9,941 bases of DNA from UMGS755 sp045652815 (GTDB taxonomy: Bacteria; Bacillota; Clostridia; UBA1381; UBA9506): positions 1 to 9,941 of the forward strand of contig JAZOLH010000083.1 of the NCBI GenBank assembly GCA_045652815.1, read 5' to 3'. The translations under genes were made by a program, and so were the position numbers. Shown here piece after piece: positions 1 through 5,241 of this stretch. Each line of letters opens with the position of its first letter. Position 1 is the stretch's first letter. The notes below the pieces were generated by a model. The model did not search any database. It was given only the letters and a program-made list of their open reading frames with translations, and was not told where the DNA came from.

Positions 1-105
1 AAAAAGTAAAAGGTTTATGCGAAAAAATATGAATAATAATTGAGAAAAAACAAAGATATAAAAAGAATTATATAAATTTAATGAAAAATTCCCGTAAAAA
101 AATAC

Positions 106-124
106 AAAAATCATCGATTTTTTT
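106..124 (+). other. AT-rich inverted repeat upstream of nifS promoter
   Basis: A 7-bp inverted repeat (arms 106-112 and 116-122, 3-nt loop) runs into a T tract. It resembles a weak intrinsic terminator for a gene left of the window, but the stem has only one G-C pair near the loop, so chance in AT-rich DNA is a real alternative. Nothing else recognisable is seen in positions 1-125: no credible reading frame and no RNA gene. Confidence 0.25.
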
Positions 125-125
125 A

Positions 126-154
126 TTGCCATTTGCAGTGTTTTGAGATATAAT
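126..154 (+). promoter_or_regulatory. Sigma-A-type promoter of nifS-nifU-queT
   Basis: A TTGCCA -35 element (126-131) and a perfect TATAAT -10 element (149-154) are separated by exactly 17 nt, which is the housekeeping consensus. Transcription would begin near position 161, giving a leader of about 67 nt before nifS. No IscR or other operator is recognisable in the leader. Confidence 0.75.
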
Positions 155-227
155 ATAAAGTAACATAATATACGCTTTTCTTACATTGCGTTTTTATATA
201 ACTCACAAAGGTTAGGTTGGTGAAACT

Positions 228-1394
228 ATGGAAAAGAAATTCATTTATTTAGATAATAGTGCAACAACACCTGTAAAGCCGCAGGTTTTGGAAACAATGC
301 TCCCGTATCTCAAGGAAGAATTCGGCAATCCCTCTTCCATCTACAGAAAAGCGGCGGTATCCTCTTTAGCTGTTTCCAAAGCACGTGAGCAGGTGGCAAA
401 AGCCTTAGGTGCTGAAACAAGCGAAATTTTCTTTACCGCTTGCGGTACAGAATCTGACAACTGGGCAATCAAAGGCGCAGCCTTTGCCAATCAGAAAAAA
501 GGCAAACATTTAATCACGACAAAAATTGAGCATCACGCTGTTTTGCATACAATGGAATACCTTGAAAAACAAGGTTTTTCCGTGACATATCTGCCCGTTG
601 ATGAAGAGGGTAGAATCAGCCCCGATCAGCTTCGCAAAGCTATTTGCGATGAAACCATTTTGGTTTCTGTGATGATGGCAAACAACGAAGTGGGTACTGT
701 TGAACCCATCCGCGAACTGGCGGCTGTGGCTCACGAAAAAGGCGTTCTGTTCCACACCGATGCGGTGCAGGCTGTTGGCTCTCTGCCCATCGATGTAAAA
801 GAACTGGGCGTTGATATGCTTTCCTTATCCGCTCATAAATTCGGCGGTCCCAAAGGTGTGGGCGCGCTGTTTGTGAAAAAGGGGACCCGCATTGATAACT
901 TTATGCACGGTGGCGGTCAGGAACGAAATCGCCGCGGCGGTACTGAAAATGTGGCAGGTATTGCAGGTCTTGGCACCGCAATCACCCTGGCAACACAGAA
1001 TTTAGAAGAAAAAACAGAGCGCATTCGCGCCCTGCGTGAAAAACTGATTCAGGGAATTATGGAAACCATTCCCGATGTGCGTTTAAACGGTCACAGAACC
1101 GAGCGTTTGCCCGGTAACGTTAACGTTTGCTTCCGTTACATTGAGGGTGAAGCACTGCTTCTTAGATTAGATGCAAAAGGCATTGCGGCCTCCAGCGGCT
1201 CTGCCTGCACAAGCGGTTCACTGGATCCCTCTCACGTGCTTTTGGCACTGGGTCTGCCTCACGAAATCGCACACGGTTCGCTCCGTCTTTCCATCGGTGA
1301 ACAGAACACAGAAGAAGACATTGATTATGTTCTTTCCGTTCTGCCCGGTATTGTGGAAATTCTGCGAGCAATGTCACCTTTATATGAAGGTTAA
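228..1394 (+). CDS. nifS: Cysteine desulfurase, NifS/IscS class
   Basis: A PLP-dependent class-V aminotransferase-fold enzyme of 388 aa (usual family length). It converts L-cysteine to alanine and passes the persulfide sulfur to Fe-S assembly and tRNA thiolation in the cytoplasm. Visible motifs are the N-terminal LDNSATTP (8-15), cofactor-stacking His in EHH (101-103), ANNEVG (151-156), Asp178 in HTDAVQA, the Schiff-base lysine Lys204 in SAHKFGGPKG, RRGGTEN (235-241), and the catalytic cysteine Cys327 in SSGSACTSG. The long mobile Cys loop is typical of the group I NifS/IscS type rather than SufS. The ATG at 228 follows a rather poor Shine-Dalgarno region (GGTTGGTGA, 215-223). A strong promoter lies about 75 nt upstream, and nifU follows after 23 nt, making a desulfurase-scaffold pair. 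I call it nifS rather than iscS because of the clostridial nifS-nifU arrangement; the physiological role is general Fe-S/sulfur supply, not necessarily nitrogenase. Confidence 0.96.
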   Translation: MEKKFIYLDNSATTPVKPQVLETMLPYLKEEFGNPSSIYRKAAVSSLAVSKAREQVAKALGAETSEIFFTACGTESDNWAIKGAAFANQKKGKHLITTKIEHHAVLHTMEYLEKQGFSVTYLPVDEEGRISPDQLRKAICDETILVSVMMANNEVGTVEPIRELAAVAHEKGVLFHTDAVQAVGSLPIDVKELGVDMLSLSAHKFGGPKGVGALFVKKGTRIDNFMHGGGQERNRRGGTENVAGIAGLGTAITLATQNLEEKTERIRALREKLIQGIMETIPDVRLNGHRTERLPGNVNVCFRYIEGEALLLRLDAKGIAASSGSACTSGSLDPSHVLLALGLPHEIAHGSLRLSIGEQNTEEDIDYVLSVLPGIVEILRAMSPLYEG

Positions 1395-1403
1395 TTTGAA
1401 GAA

Positions 1404-1409
1404 AAGGAG
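1404..1409 (+). promoter_or_regulatory. Ribosome binding site that decides the nifU start
   Basis: AAGGAG at 1404-1409 lies 8 nt before the ATG at 1418 but only 2 nt before the in-frame ATG at 1412. The second ATG is therefore the likely start, giving an N-terminus of MYSEKVMDHF. Confidence 0.75.
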
Positions 1410-1417
1410 AAATGACT

Positions 1418-1849
1418 ATGTATAGCGAAAAAGTTATGGACCACTTTGAAAACCCCAGAAACGTGGGCGAAATCAAAGATGCTGATGCAGTTGGTCAGGT
1501 TGGTAACGCCAAATGCGGCGATATTATGAAAATTTATATGAAAATTGAAGACGGCGTGATTGTTGACTGTAAGTTTAAAACCTTCGGTTGCGGCGCCGCT
1601 ATTGCCACCAGTTCTATGGCAACTGAAATGGTGAAGGGTAAAACCATTGAAGAAGCTCGTCAGCTGACCAATAAAGCAGTTATGGAAGCTTTAGATGGTC
1701 TGCCGCCGGCGAAAGTGCATTGCTCCATTTTGGCAGAAGAAGCCATTGAAGCAGCACTGGCTAACTATTATGAACGCAACGGTTTAACATTTGAACCTAA
1801 AAAATCCTGTGATGGTTGTTGCGGTAGTTGTGACCACCATCATCATTAA
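1418..1849 (+). CDS. nifU: Fe-S cluster assembly scaffold, NifU/IscU N-terminal type
   Basis: A 143-aa protein (from the ATG at 1418) that builds a nascent [2Fe-2S] cluster with sulfur from the adjacent desulfurase. The IscU fold is clear: MYSEKVMDHFENPRNVG at the N-terminus, the ligand cysteine Cys33 and Asp35 in NAKCGD, Cys58 in FGCGAA, and Cys102 in VHCS, matching the three conserved scaffold cysteines. It lacks the ferredoxin-like and C-terminal NifU domains of full-length NifU. The core ends near residue 127 and is followed by an odd tail with Cys131, Cys134, Cys135, Cys138 and four terminal His (140-143), which looks able to bind metal. The gene sits 23 nt after nifS, and its stop overlaps the Shine-Dalgarno of queT, which implies coupled translation. 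The family call is firm; the role of the tail is inference. Confidence 0.95.
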   Translation: MYSEKVMDHFENPRNVGEIKDADAVGQVGNAKCGDIMKIYMKIEDGVIVDCKFKTFGCGAAIATSSMATEMVKGKTIEEARQLTNKAVMEALDGLPPAKVHCSILAEEAIEAALANYYERNGLTFEPKKSCDGCCGSCDHHHH

Positions 1850-1858
1850 AGGATGAGG
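1848..1858 (+). promoter_or_regulatory. Ribosome binding site of queT, overlapping the nifU stop
   Basis: AAAGGATGAGG spans the last bases of nifU. The AAAGGA part is 8 nt before the ATG at 1862, whereas the upstream in-frame ATG at 1853 has no room for a site. This favours 1862 and suggests translational coupling. Confidence 0.6.
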
Positions 1859-1861
1859 ATT

Positions 1862-2335
1862 ATGAAACAAACGAAGAAATTGGTATATGGCGCTGTCATT
1901 GGCGCCCTCTATGCTGTTTTGACATTAGCCTTTTCCGCAATTTCCTATGGTCCTGTGCAGTTTCGCGTGTCGGAAGCGCTGACAGCTTTGCCGATGCTGT
2001 TTCCCAGCGCAATTCCGGGCCTGACGATTGGTTGCATTGTGGCTAATCTCGTTGGCGGATATGGCATCTACGATATTGTGATTGGCTCTTTAGCAACCCT
2101 TTTGGGTGCTTTAGGTACATATTATCTGAGAAAGAAACCTGTTCTGGCTATGCTTTGCCCCGTGGTGGCAAACGGTATTTTGGTGGGCAGTATGCTGTAT
2201 TTTGTTGTGCCCAACTCACCGGCACTCATCATCAATATGCTCACGGTTGCTTTGGGTGAACTGGTTATTTGCTTAGGTCTTGGCCTGCCGCTTCACTATC
2301 TGCTGAAAAAGCGTCCTGAACTGTGGAAAGACTAA
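1862..2335 (+). CDS. queT: Queuosine precursor transporter QueT (ECF S component)
   Basis: A 157-aa hydrophobic protein with about five to six membrane segments. It is the substrate-binding S component of an energy-coupling-factor transporter, thought to import queuosine precursors such as preQ0/preQ1 or queuine for tRNA wobble modification. The hallmark is the stretch YGPVQFRVSEALTALPMLF (29-47), followed by PSAIPGLTIGCIVANL and a glycine-rich GGYGIYDIVIGSLATL segment (65-80), all typical of the QueT (DUF988) family. No EcfA, EcfA' or EcfT gene is nearby, so it would use a shared energising module encoded elsewhere. It is the third gene of the nifS-nifU unit, only 12 nt after nifU. There is no space for a preQ1 riboswitch directly before it, so control by queuosine precursors would have to act elsewhere or not at all. 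The last 71 nt overlap a minus-strand gene tail to tail, and no terminator is seen after it. Confidence 0.88.
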   Translation: MKQTKKLVYGAVIGALYAVLTLAFSAISYGPVQFRVSEALTALPMLFPSAIPGLTIGCIVANLVGGYGIYDIVIGSLATLLGALGTYYLRKKPVLAMLCPVVANGILVGSMLYFVVPNSPALIINMLTVALGELVICLGLGLPLHYLLKKRPELWKD

Positions 2336-2645
2336 GTGTTTTTCCGTCGATGAGTTGAATGGTATCGGATTCCTTTGCAAGCCTTTTGGCAATTTCTAAG
2401 GTGTCTGCATCGCAATCATCGGTAATCAAAAGCAGGGGAGAGGCCAGTTTTTCGGCTTTTCTGATTTGGTATTCGGCACAGGCGGGGAGCAGAGAAGCAA
2501 GGGGCATTAGTAAAACGCCTGCATTTGCTTTGTCGCTACAAAAGATTCGGTTTGTTATGTAGTGAATCACTTGATTGGATAAATCCAGCACGGCGTAAAT
2601 CAGCAGGAATAAAATCAACGCGTCGCGCAAAATGGATAGAGTCAT
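2265..2645 (-). CDS. Small membrane-anchored protein of unknown function
   Basis: A 126-aa product on the opposite strand. I do not recognise its family firmly. A hydrophobic segment (about residues 6-20, LRDALILFLLIYAVL) is followed by a basic/polar stretch and a soluble domain. That domain includes SPLLLITDDCDADTLEIAKRLAKESDTIQLID, which faintly recalls the DDxSxDxT strand-helix of family-2 glycosyltransferases in some short clostridial membrane proteins; this is a weak analogy, and the protein is too short to be a full enzyme. That it is a real gene is supported by a good Shine-Dalgarno (GAGGTG on the minus strand, plus coordinates 2652-2657) 6 nt before the ATG, by filling an otherwise empty 412-bp gap, and by a plausible membrane-plus-domain layout. 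Its 3' end runs 71 nt into queT on the opposite strand. A possible weak promoter (TTCACC, 18 nt, TAAAAT; plus coordinates 2664-2693) would leave almost no leader. Confidence 0.68.
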   Translation of the reverse strand: MTLSILRDALILFLLIYAVLDLSNQVIHYITNRIFCSDKANAGVLLMPLASLLPACAEYQIRKAEKLASPLLLITDDCDADTLEIAKRLAKESDTIQLIDGKTLSLSTVQDAFSADSEAAGQDLSK

Positions 2646-2651
2646 CTATAT

Positions 2652-2657
2652 CACCTC
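2652..2657 (-). promoter_or_regulatory. Ribosome binding site of the minus-strand membrane protein
   Basis: On the minus strand this reads GAGGTG, followed by 6 nt and ATG (2645-2643). It is the main sequence evidence that the minus-strand frame is translated. Confidence 0.65.
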
Positions 2658-2694
2658 GTTTTAATTTTATGCAAGGGATATAGCATTGGTGAAT

Positions 2695-2726
2695 TTGTTA
2701 TCATTCGGCTTTCGGCCGATTATTAT
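2695..2726 (+). promoter_or_regulatory. Possible promoter with palindromic operator before the second S component
   Basis: TTGTTA (2695-2700) could be a -35 element, with GATTAT (2718-2723, 17-nt spacer) or TATTAT (2721-2726) as the -10. Between them is a GC-rich inverted repeat, TCGGC (2705-2709) and GCCGA (2715-2719), in an otherwise AT-rich 102-bp divergent spacer. Its position inside the promoter spacer would suit a repressor operator, such as a vitamin-responsive one, but no known operator consensus is recognised. Confidence 0.35.
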
Positions 2727-2747
2727 TAAAAGATAGGAGTCTTTAGA

Positions 2748-3299
2748 ATGAACACAAGAAAGAAAATGGATGTTAAAAGCATTACGGTTTCCGCACTACT
2801 CACGGCGATTGCAATGATTATCCCCATGTATATGCCGTTTAAACTGGTGCTTGAACCGATTTTCTCAGCCACTTTTGCGGCTCACGTGCCGGGTATTATG
2901 GCACTTTTTGTGGGTCCCGGTGCTGTGGTTGGTACTGCTATCGGCAGTGCGCTGGGTTTCTTTACCGCGCTGGGTAATCCTTGGGTTTCAGCCCGCGCCT
3001 TTGTGCATTTGTTCTTTGGCTTAATTGGTTACTATATGGCAAAGAGAGAGTACAATGTTTTCCTGATTTTGGTTTTAACAGGTCTTGTGCACGCGACATC
3101 TGAAATGCTGATTGGTTTAATCTCTCTGCCCTTTATTGAAATGCCCGCATCCATCTTAAACTACATATTAGTCACAGTTGGTGCCGGTACTTTCATTCAC
3201 CACTGCATCGACTTTATCATCGTTTTAGTGATTTACACACCGCTTTATAAAGCAAAAGTTTTGCCCTTTGCGCTGAACTACAATAAATTGAAGAAATAA
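2748..3299 (+). CDS. ECF transporter S component, niacin type (NiaX-like)
   Basis: A 183-aa membrane protein with about six hydrophobic segments, the substrate-capturing subunit of an energy-coupling-factor transporter. The N-terminal helix SITVSALLTAIAMIIPMYMP (11-30) has the small-residue pattern that S components use to dock on EcfT. The following FKLVLEPIFSATFAAHVPG (31-49) and GSALGFFTALG (66-76) resemble the niacin-specific NiaX subgroup, so nicotinate/nicotinamide uptake for NAD synthesis is the best guess. Other S-component specificities cannot be excluded. A TAGGAG site lies 8 nt before the ATG. No energising-module genes are in the window. It is divergent from the small minus-strand gene and ends at a strong terminator, so it is probably transcribed alone. 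Confidence 0.8.
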   Translation: MNTRKKMDVKSITVSALLTAIAMIIPMYMPFKLVLEPIFSATFAAHVPGIMALFVGPGAVVGTAIGSALGFFTALGNPWVSARAFVHLFFGLIGYYMAKREYNVFLILVLTGLVHATSEMLIGLISLPFIEMPASILNYILVTVGAGTFIHHCIDFIIVLVIYTPLYKAKVLPFALNYNKLKK

Positions 3300-3331
3300 A
3301 AAAAACGGCAGGGGAGACCCTGCCTTTTTTT
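3300..3331. terminator. Bidirectional intrinsic terminator
   Basis: A perfect 7-bp stem GGCAGGG (3307-3313) / CCCTGCC (3318-3324) with a GAGA tetraloop is followed by seven T on the plus strand. Read in reverse, it is followed by a G and then a run of T derived from the A tract just left of the stem. It can therefore stop both the plus-strand transporter transcript and the minus-strand tRNA transcript. Confidence 0.88.
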
Positions 3332-3339
3332 ATATCATT

Positions 3340-3414
3340 TGGCACCCCCTACAGGAATCGAACCTGTAACTAACCCTTAGGAGGGGTTTATTAAATCCAT
3401 TTAACTAAGGGGGC
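3340..3414 (-). tRNA. tRNA-Arg (anticodon CCU)
   Basis: A 75-nt cloverleaf on the minus strand with an encoded 3' CCA. The acceptor stem is GCCCCCT / AGGGGGT (one G-U pair at 1-72) with a G discriminator. The D arm carries GG in the loop. The anticodon stem is AACCC / GGGTT with loop CTCCTAA, placing CCT at positions 34-36. The variable loop is 4 nt, and the T arm is ACAGG / CCTGT with loop TTCGATT. It reads the arginine codon AGG. It has its own promoter to the right and shares the terminator at 3300-3331. Confidence 0.96.
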
Positions 3415-3431
3415 ATAGAATGGTAAAATTT

Positions 3432-3460
3432 ATTTTATCACCAAAAGGATTGTTTGTAAA
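3432..3460 (-). promoter_or_regulatory. Promoter of the tRNA-Arg gene
   Basis: On the minus strand, TTTACA (-35, 3455-3460) and TAAAAT (-10, 3432-3437) are separated by 17 nt. The -10 lies 17 nt before the mature 5' end of the tRNA, which leaves a short leader of about 10 nt for RNase P to remove. Confidence 0.7.
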
Positions 3461-3462
3461 GT

Positions 3463-3491
3463 CGATTTTGGGATAATTTTCACAAAAATCG
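3463..3491. repeat. Inverted repeat between the divergent tRNA and sigH promoters
   Basis: CGATTTT (3463-3469) and AAAATCG (3485-3491) form a 7-bp inverted repeat with a 15-nt gap, just upstream of the tRNA -35 element and about 43 bp upstream of the sigH -35. It may be a protein-binding site for either promoter, or chance in AT-rich DNA. Confidence 0.25.
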
Positions 3492-3533
3492 TTAAAAATT
3501 TTTATAAAATTTAAAAAAATATAATAAAAATGC

Positions 3534-3562
3534 TTGACTTTGCTATTTCGTTAGAATATAAT
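3534..3562 (+). promoter_or_regulatory. Strong sigma-A-type promoter of sigH
   Basis: TTGACT (3534-3539), a 17-nt spacer and a perfect TATAAT (3557-3562) are near-ideal. A run of A/T tracts directly upstream (about 3490-3530) could act as an UP element. Transcription would start near 3569, giving a leader of about 28 nt. Confidence 0.85.
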
Positions 3563-3581
3563 AAAATGGTAAGTATTAACT

Positions 3582-3587
3582 GGGAGG
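3582..3587 (+). promoter_or_regulatory. Ribosome binding site selecting a GTG start for sigH
   Basis: GGGAGG lies 9 nt before the GTG at 3597. The first in-frame ATG is far downstream within the conserved region, so GTG is the start. Confidence 0.7.
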
Positions 3588-3596
3588 TTTCTGCCT

Positions 3597-4238
3597 GTGG
3601 CCGAAATATCAACCTTGAAGCGGGGGGCAAAGTCAGAGGGTTTTGCATCGCTTAGCGAGGAAGAAGTTGCTCTGGCTGCAAAAAGCGGAAATCAGGATGC
3701 AACCGAATGGATTGTGAATCGCTATAAAGAGTTTATCAAAATGCGTTCCCATTCTTTCTTTTTGGCAGGTGCCGATCAGGAAGATGTGATGCAGGAAGGT
3801 ATGCTTGGTCTTTATAAAGCAATCCTGGGATTTGAAGATAACAAAGGCGCATCCTTTAAAACCTTTGCAGAGCTCTGCATCAACCGTCAGATTATGTCGG
3901 CGGTGAAACTGGCGGGGCGCAAAAAACATCTGCCTCTTAATAATTATGTTTCTATTGACGGGCAGTCCGGCGAGGAAACAAGCGGCGAGGCCATTGATTT
4001 GACTGCGGAGAATACGGAGAACAATCCTGAACAGATTTTAATCGAGCAGGAGAACATTGATGGTATTCACGGTCAGATTGATAAGGTGTTATCTAAGTTT
4101 GAAGCAGAGGTGATGGTGCACCACTTAAACGGTGTTAACTATCAGGACATTGCAAAACTTTTGGACCGTGAGCCCAAAGCCATCGACAATGCACTGCAGA
4201 GAATCAAAAAGAAACTGGAAAAGTTTCTTCTTAATTAG
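3597..4238 (+). CDS. sigH: RNA polymerase sigma factor SigH (Spo0H type)
   Basis: A 213-aa sigma-70-family factor lacking region 1.1. In Bacillus and clostridia SigH directs early sporulation and stationary-phase genes. Seen in the sequence: SLSEEEVALAAKSGNQDATEWIVNRYK as region 2.1; ADQEDVMQEGMLGLYKAI (59-76), the core-binding region 2.2; ASFKTFAELCINRQIMSAVK (85-104) as regions 2.3-2.4 for -10 melting and recognition; the SigH-typical HLPLNNYVSID (111-121); a variable linker; and a C-terminal region 4 helix-turn-helix (about 165-207) ending in IDNALQRIKKKLEKFL, very close to the end of Bacillus SigH. It starts with GTG behind a strong promoter. Here it lies between a tRNA and a zinc-ribbon gene rather than beside the rlmB/yacP or rpmG-secE-nusG genes often found with it. 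Confidence 0.93.
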   Translation: MAEISTLKRGAKSEGFASLSEEEVALAAKSGNQDATEWIVNRYKEFIKMRSHSFFLAGADQEDVMQEGMLGLYKAILGFEDNKGASFKTFAELCINRQIMSAVKLAGRKKHLPLNNYVSIDGQSGEETSGEAIDLTAENTENNPEQILIEQENIDGIHGQIDKVLSKFEAEVMVHHLNGVNYQDIAKLLDREPKAIDNALQRIKKKLEKFLLN

Positions 4239-4242
4239 GTAG

Positions 4243-4262
4243 AAAGAGACTCGTCTCTCTTT
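4243..4262 (+). terminator. Possible weak terminator or hairpin after sigH
   Basis: AGAGA and TCTCT flank a CTCG tetraloop (4246-4259), with partial extension outward. A T-rich stretch follows a few bases later (4267-4284) rather than directly. It might reduce read-through into the zinc-ribbon gene, but is not a canonical terminator. Confidence 0.35.
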
Positions 4263-4302
4263 ACAATATTATTTTTTATTTTTTCAAAGTGAGGGGAAAC
4301 CA

Positions 4303-4572
4303 ATGTACGAAGACAAGACTTTAGTTTGCAAAGACTGTGGTGCTGAATTTGTATTCACAGCAGGCGAACAGGAATTCTATGCAGAAAAAGGTTTCGAAAA
4401 CGAACCTACCCGCTGCAAAGAATGCAGAATCGCAAGAAAGAACAGCTTGCGCCAGTCCAGAGAAATGCACACTGCTATTTGCGCTGATTGCGGCAAAGAA
4501 GCACAGGTGCCCTTCGAACCGAAGGAAGACAGACCGGTGTACTGCAGCGAATGCTTTGCAAACCACAGATAA
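4303..4572 (+). CDS. Small protein with two zinc ribbons (four CxxC motifs)
   Basis: An 89-aa cytoplasmic protein with no enzyme motif. The first half has Cys9/Cys12 and Cys38/Cys41 and matches the clostridial probable-zinc-ribbon type (LVCKDCGAEFVFTAGEQEFY, FENEPTRCKECR). The second half has Cys60/Cys63 and Cys81/Cys84 with exactly 17 residues between the pairs and the pattern CADCGKEAQVPFEP...RPVYCSECF, a CxxC-x17-CxxC ribbon. Each half should bind one zinc ion. A basic linker (RKNSLRQSR, 45-53) could touch nucleic acid. GAGGGG precedes the ATG at a good distance. It follows sigH by 64 nt and precedes the rimP operon. Its function is unknown; a nucleic-acid or protein adaptor is a guess. 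Confidence 0.85.
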   Translation: MYEDKTLVCKDCGAEFVFTAGEQEFYAEKGFENEPTRCKECRIARKNSLRQSREMHTAICADCGKEAQVPFEPKEDRPVYCSECFANHR

Positions 4573-4591
4573 TCCCCTTATTTTGAGGATC

Positions 4592-4620
4592 TTGTGTGTT
4601 TAAAGCTTGCGTGTTACGTA
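4592..4620 (+). promoter_or_regulatory. Tentative promoter of the rimP-nusA-infB operon
   Basis: TTGTGT (4592-4597), a 17-nt spacer and TACGTA (4615-4620), preceded by TG at the extended -10 position, give a weak but plausible promoter. It would start RNA just before the hairpin at 4633. The -10 is far from consensus, so confidence is low. Confidence 0.3.
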
Positions 4621-4632
4621 AATAGTAACTGG

Positions 4633-4662
4633 CGAAAGAGCGGGAGTTATCTCGCTCTTTCG
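4633..4662 (+). promoter_or_regulatory. Strong hairpin in the rimP operon leader
   Basis: A perfect 10-bp stem CGAAAGAGCG (4633-4642) / CGCTCTTTCG (4653-4662) encloses a 10-nt loop that can pair further as AG-TTAT-CT. It is followed by TGTTGTATT, not a proper T tract, so it is a poor intrinsic terminator. It lies 56 nt before rimP and may be a 5' leader structure for mRNA stability or control, or an inefficient terminator for the zinc-ribbon gene. The 145-bp gap 4573-4717 holds no other gene. Confidence 0.55.
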
Positions 4663-4704
4663 TGTTGTATTACGGGATTTAAATTTGTAAAGAATATTGA
4701 CGTT

Positions 4705-4710
4705 AGGGAG
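4705..4710 (+). promoter_or_regulatory. Ribosome binding site that decides the rimP start
   Basis: AGGGAG is 7 nt before the ATG at 4718. The earlier in-frame TTG at 4697 has no Shine-Dalgarno and would place this site inside the gene. Confidence 0.7.
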
Positions 4711-4717
4711 AGATAAT

Positions 4718-5179
4718 ATGTCATTTTCAAAGGTAGAACAGATTGTATATGATTTAGCAATGCCCATGGCAGAATCCGAAGGATTATCCATTTGGGATGT
4801 TGAATTTTTAAAAGAAGGTAAAAATCAGGTACTCCGTGTTTATATTGATAAAGAAGGCGGCGCATCCATTAACGATTGCGAAACAATTAGCCTTGCGCTT
4901 TCAGAAAAACTGGATGAAATCGACCCCATTCCTGCGGCTTACTCTTTGGAAGTTTCAACAGCAGGTCTTGACCGCCGCTTAAAAAGAGAAGGAGACTTCC
5001 TGCGCTATATCGGTCATCAGGTGGATGTAAAGCTCTATGCGGCTATGGATGGCCTGAAAGAATTTACCGCAGAACTCATAGCCTTTGAAAACGGTGTTAT
5101 CACCTTATCTTTAGATAAGAAAACTTTAGAGGTGCCCTTAGAGAAAGCGGCATCTGTACGACTCGCTGTTATCTTTTAG
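4718..5179 (+). CDS. rimP: Ribosome maturation factor RimP
   Basis: A 153-aa protein of normal family length that binds the 30S subunit and helps late maturation, including assembly around the S12 region. The N-terminal alpha-beta domain shows the WDVEFLKEGKNQVLRVYIDK pattern (26-45), then the conserved INDCETISLALSEKLDE (51-67) and the signature YSLEVSTAGLDRRLKR (75-90). In most RimP the last of these reads EVSSPGLDRPL, so this copy has TAG for SPG. The C-terminal SH3-like domain follows (about 91-153). It is the first gene of the classic operon, with nusA 62 nt downstream. Confidence 0.93.
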   Translation: MSFSKVEQIVYDLAMPMAESEGLSIWDVEFLKEGKNQVLRVYIDKEGGASINDCETISLALSEKLDEIDPIPAAYSLEVSTAGLDRRLKREGDFLRYIGHQVDVKLYAAMDGLKEFTAELIAFENGVITLSLDKKTLEVPLEKAASVRLAVIF

Positions 5180-5198
5180 AAAATAATTTAAATTTATA

Positions 5199-5204
5199 TA
5201 TAAT
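5199..5204 (+). promoter_or_regulatory. Possible internal -10 element before nusA
   Basis: A perfect TATAAT lies in the AT-rich 62-nt gap between rimP and nusA. The hexamer 17 nt upstream (TTAGAA, 5176-5181) matches the -35 consensus poorly. It may be an internal promoter or simply AT-rich spacer. Confidence 0.25.
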
Positions 5205-5241
5205 AAACTGAAATTGAATACAATTGGAGGGTTTTAGAAAA

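Noticed and set aside
1162..1476. A 104-codon minus-strand frame across the end of nifS and the start of nifU.
   Set aside because: It is antisense to two conserved genes, including the catalytic Cys loop of nifS, with no start signal and no coherent domain.
1850..1861. A preQ1 riboswitch in front of queT.
   Set aside because: Only 12 nt lie between the nifU stop and the queT start, so there is no room for the aptamer. I saw no such pattern in the nifS leader either.
3340..3414. The tRNA as an integration site for a mobile element.
   Set aside because: No repeat of the tRNA 3' end, integrase or phage-like gene is present, and both flanks are ordinary chromosomal genes.
3455..3475. A Spo0A-like box (AGTCGAT) near the sigH promoter.
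   Set aside because: It matches only part of the TGTCGAA core and lies about 70 bp upstream of the sigH -35, so it is too weak to call.
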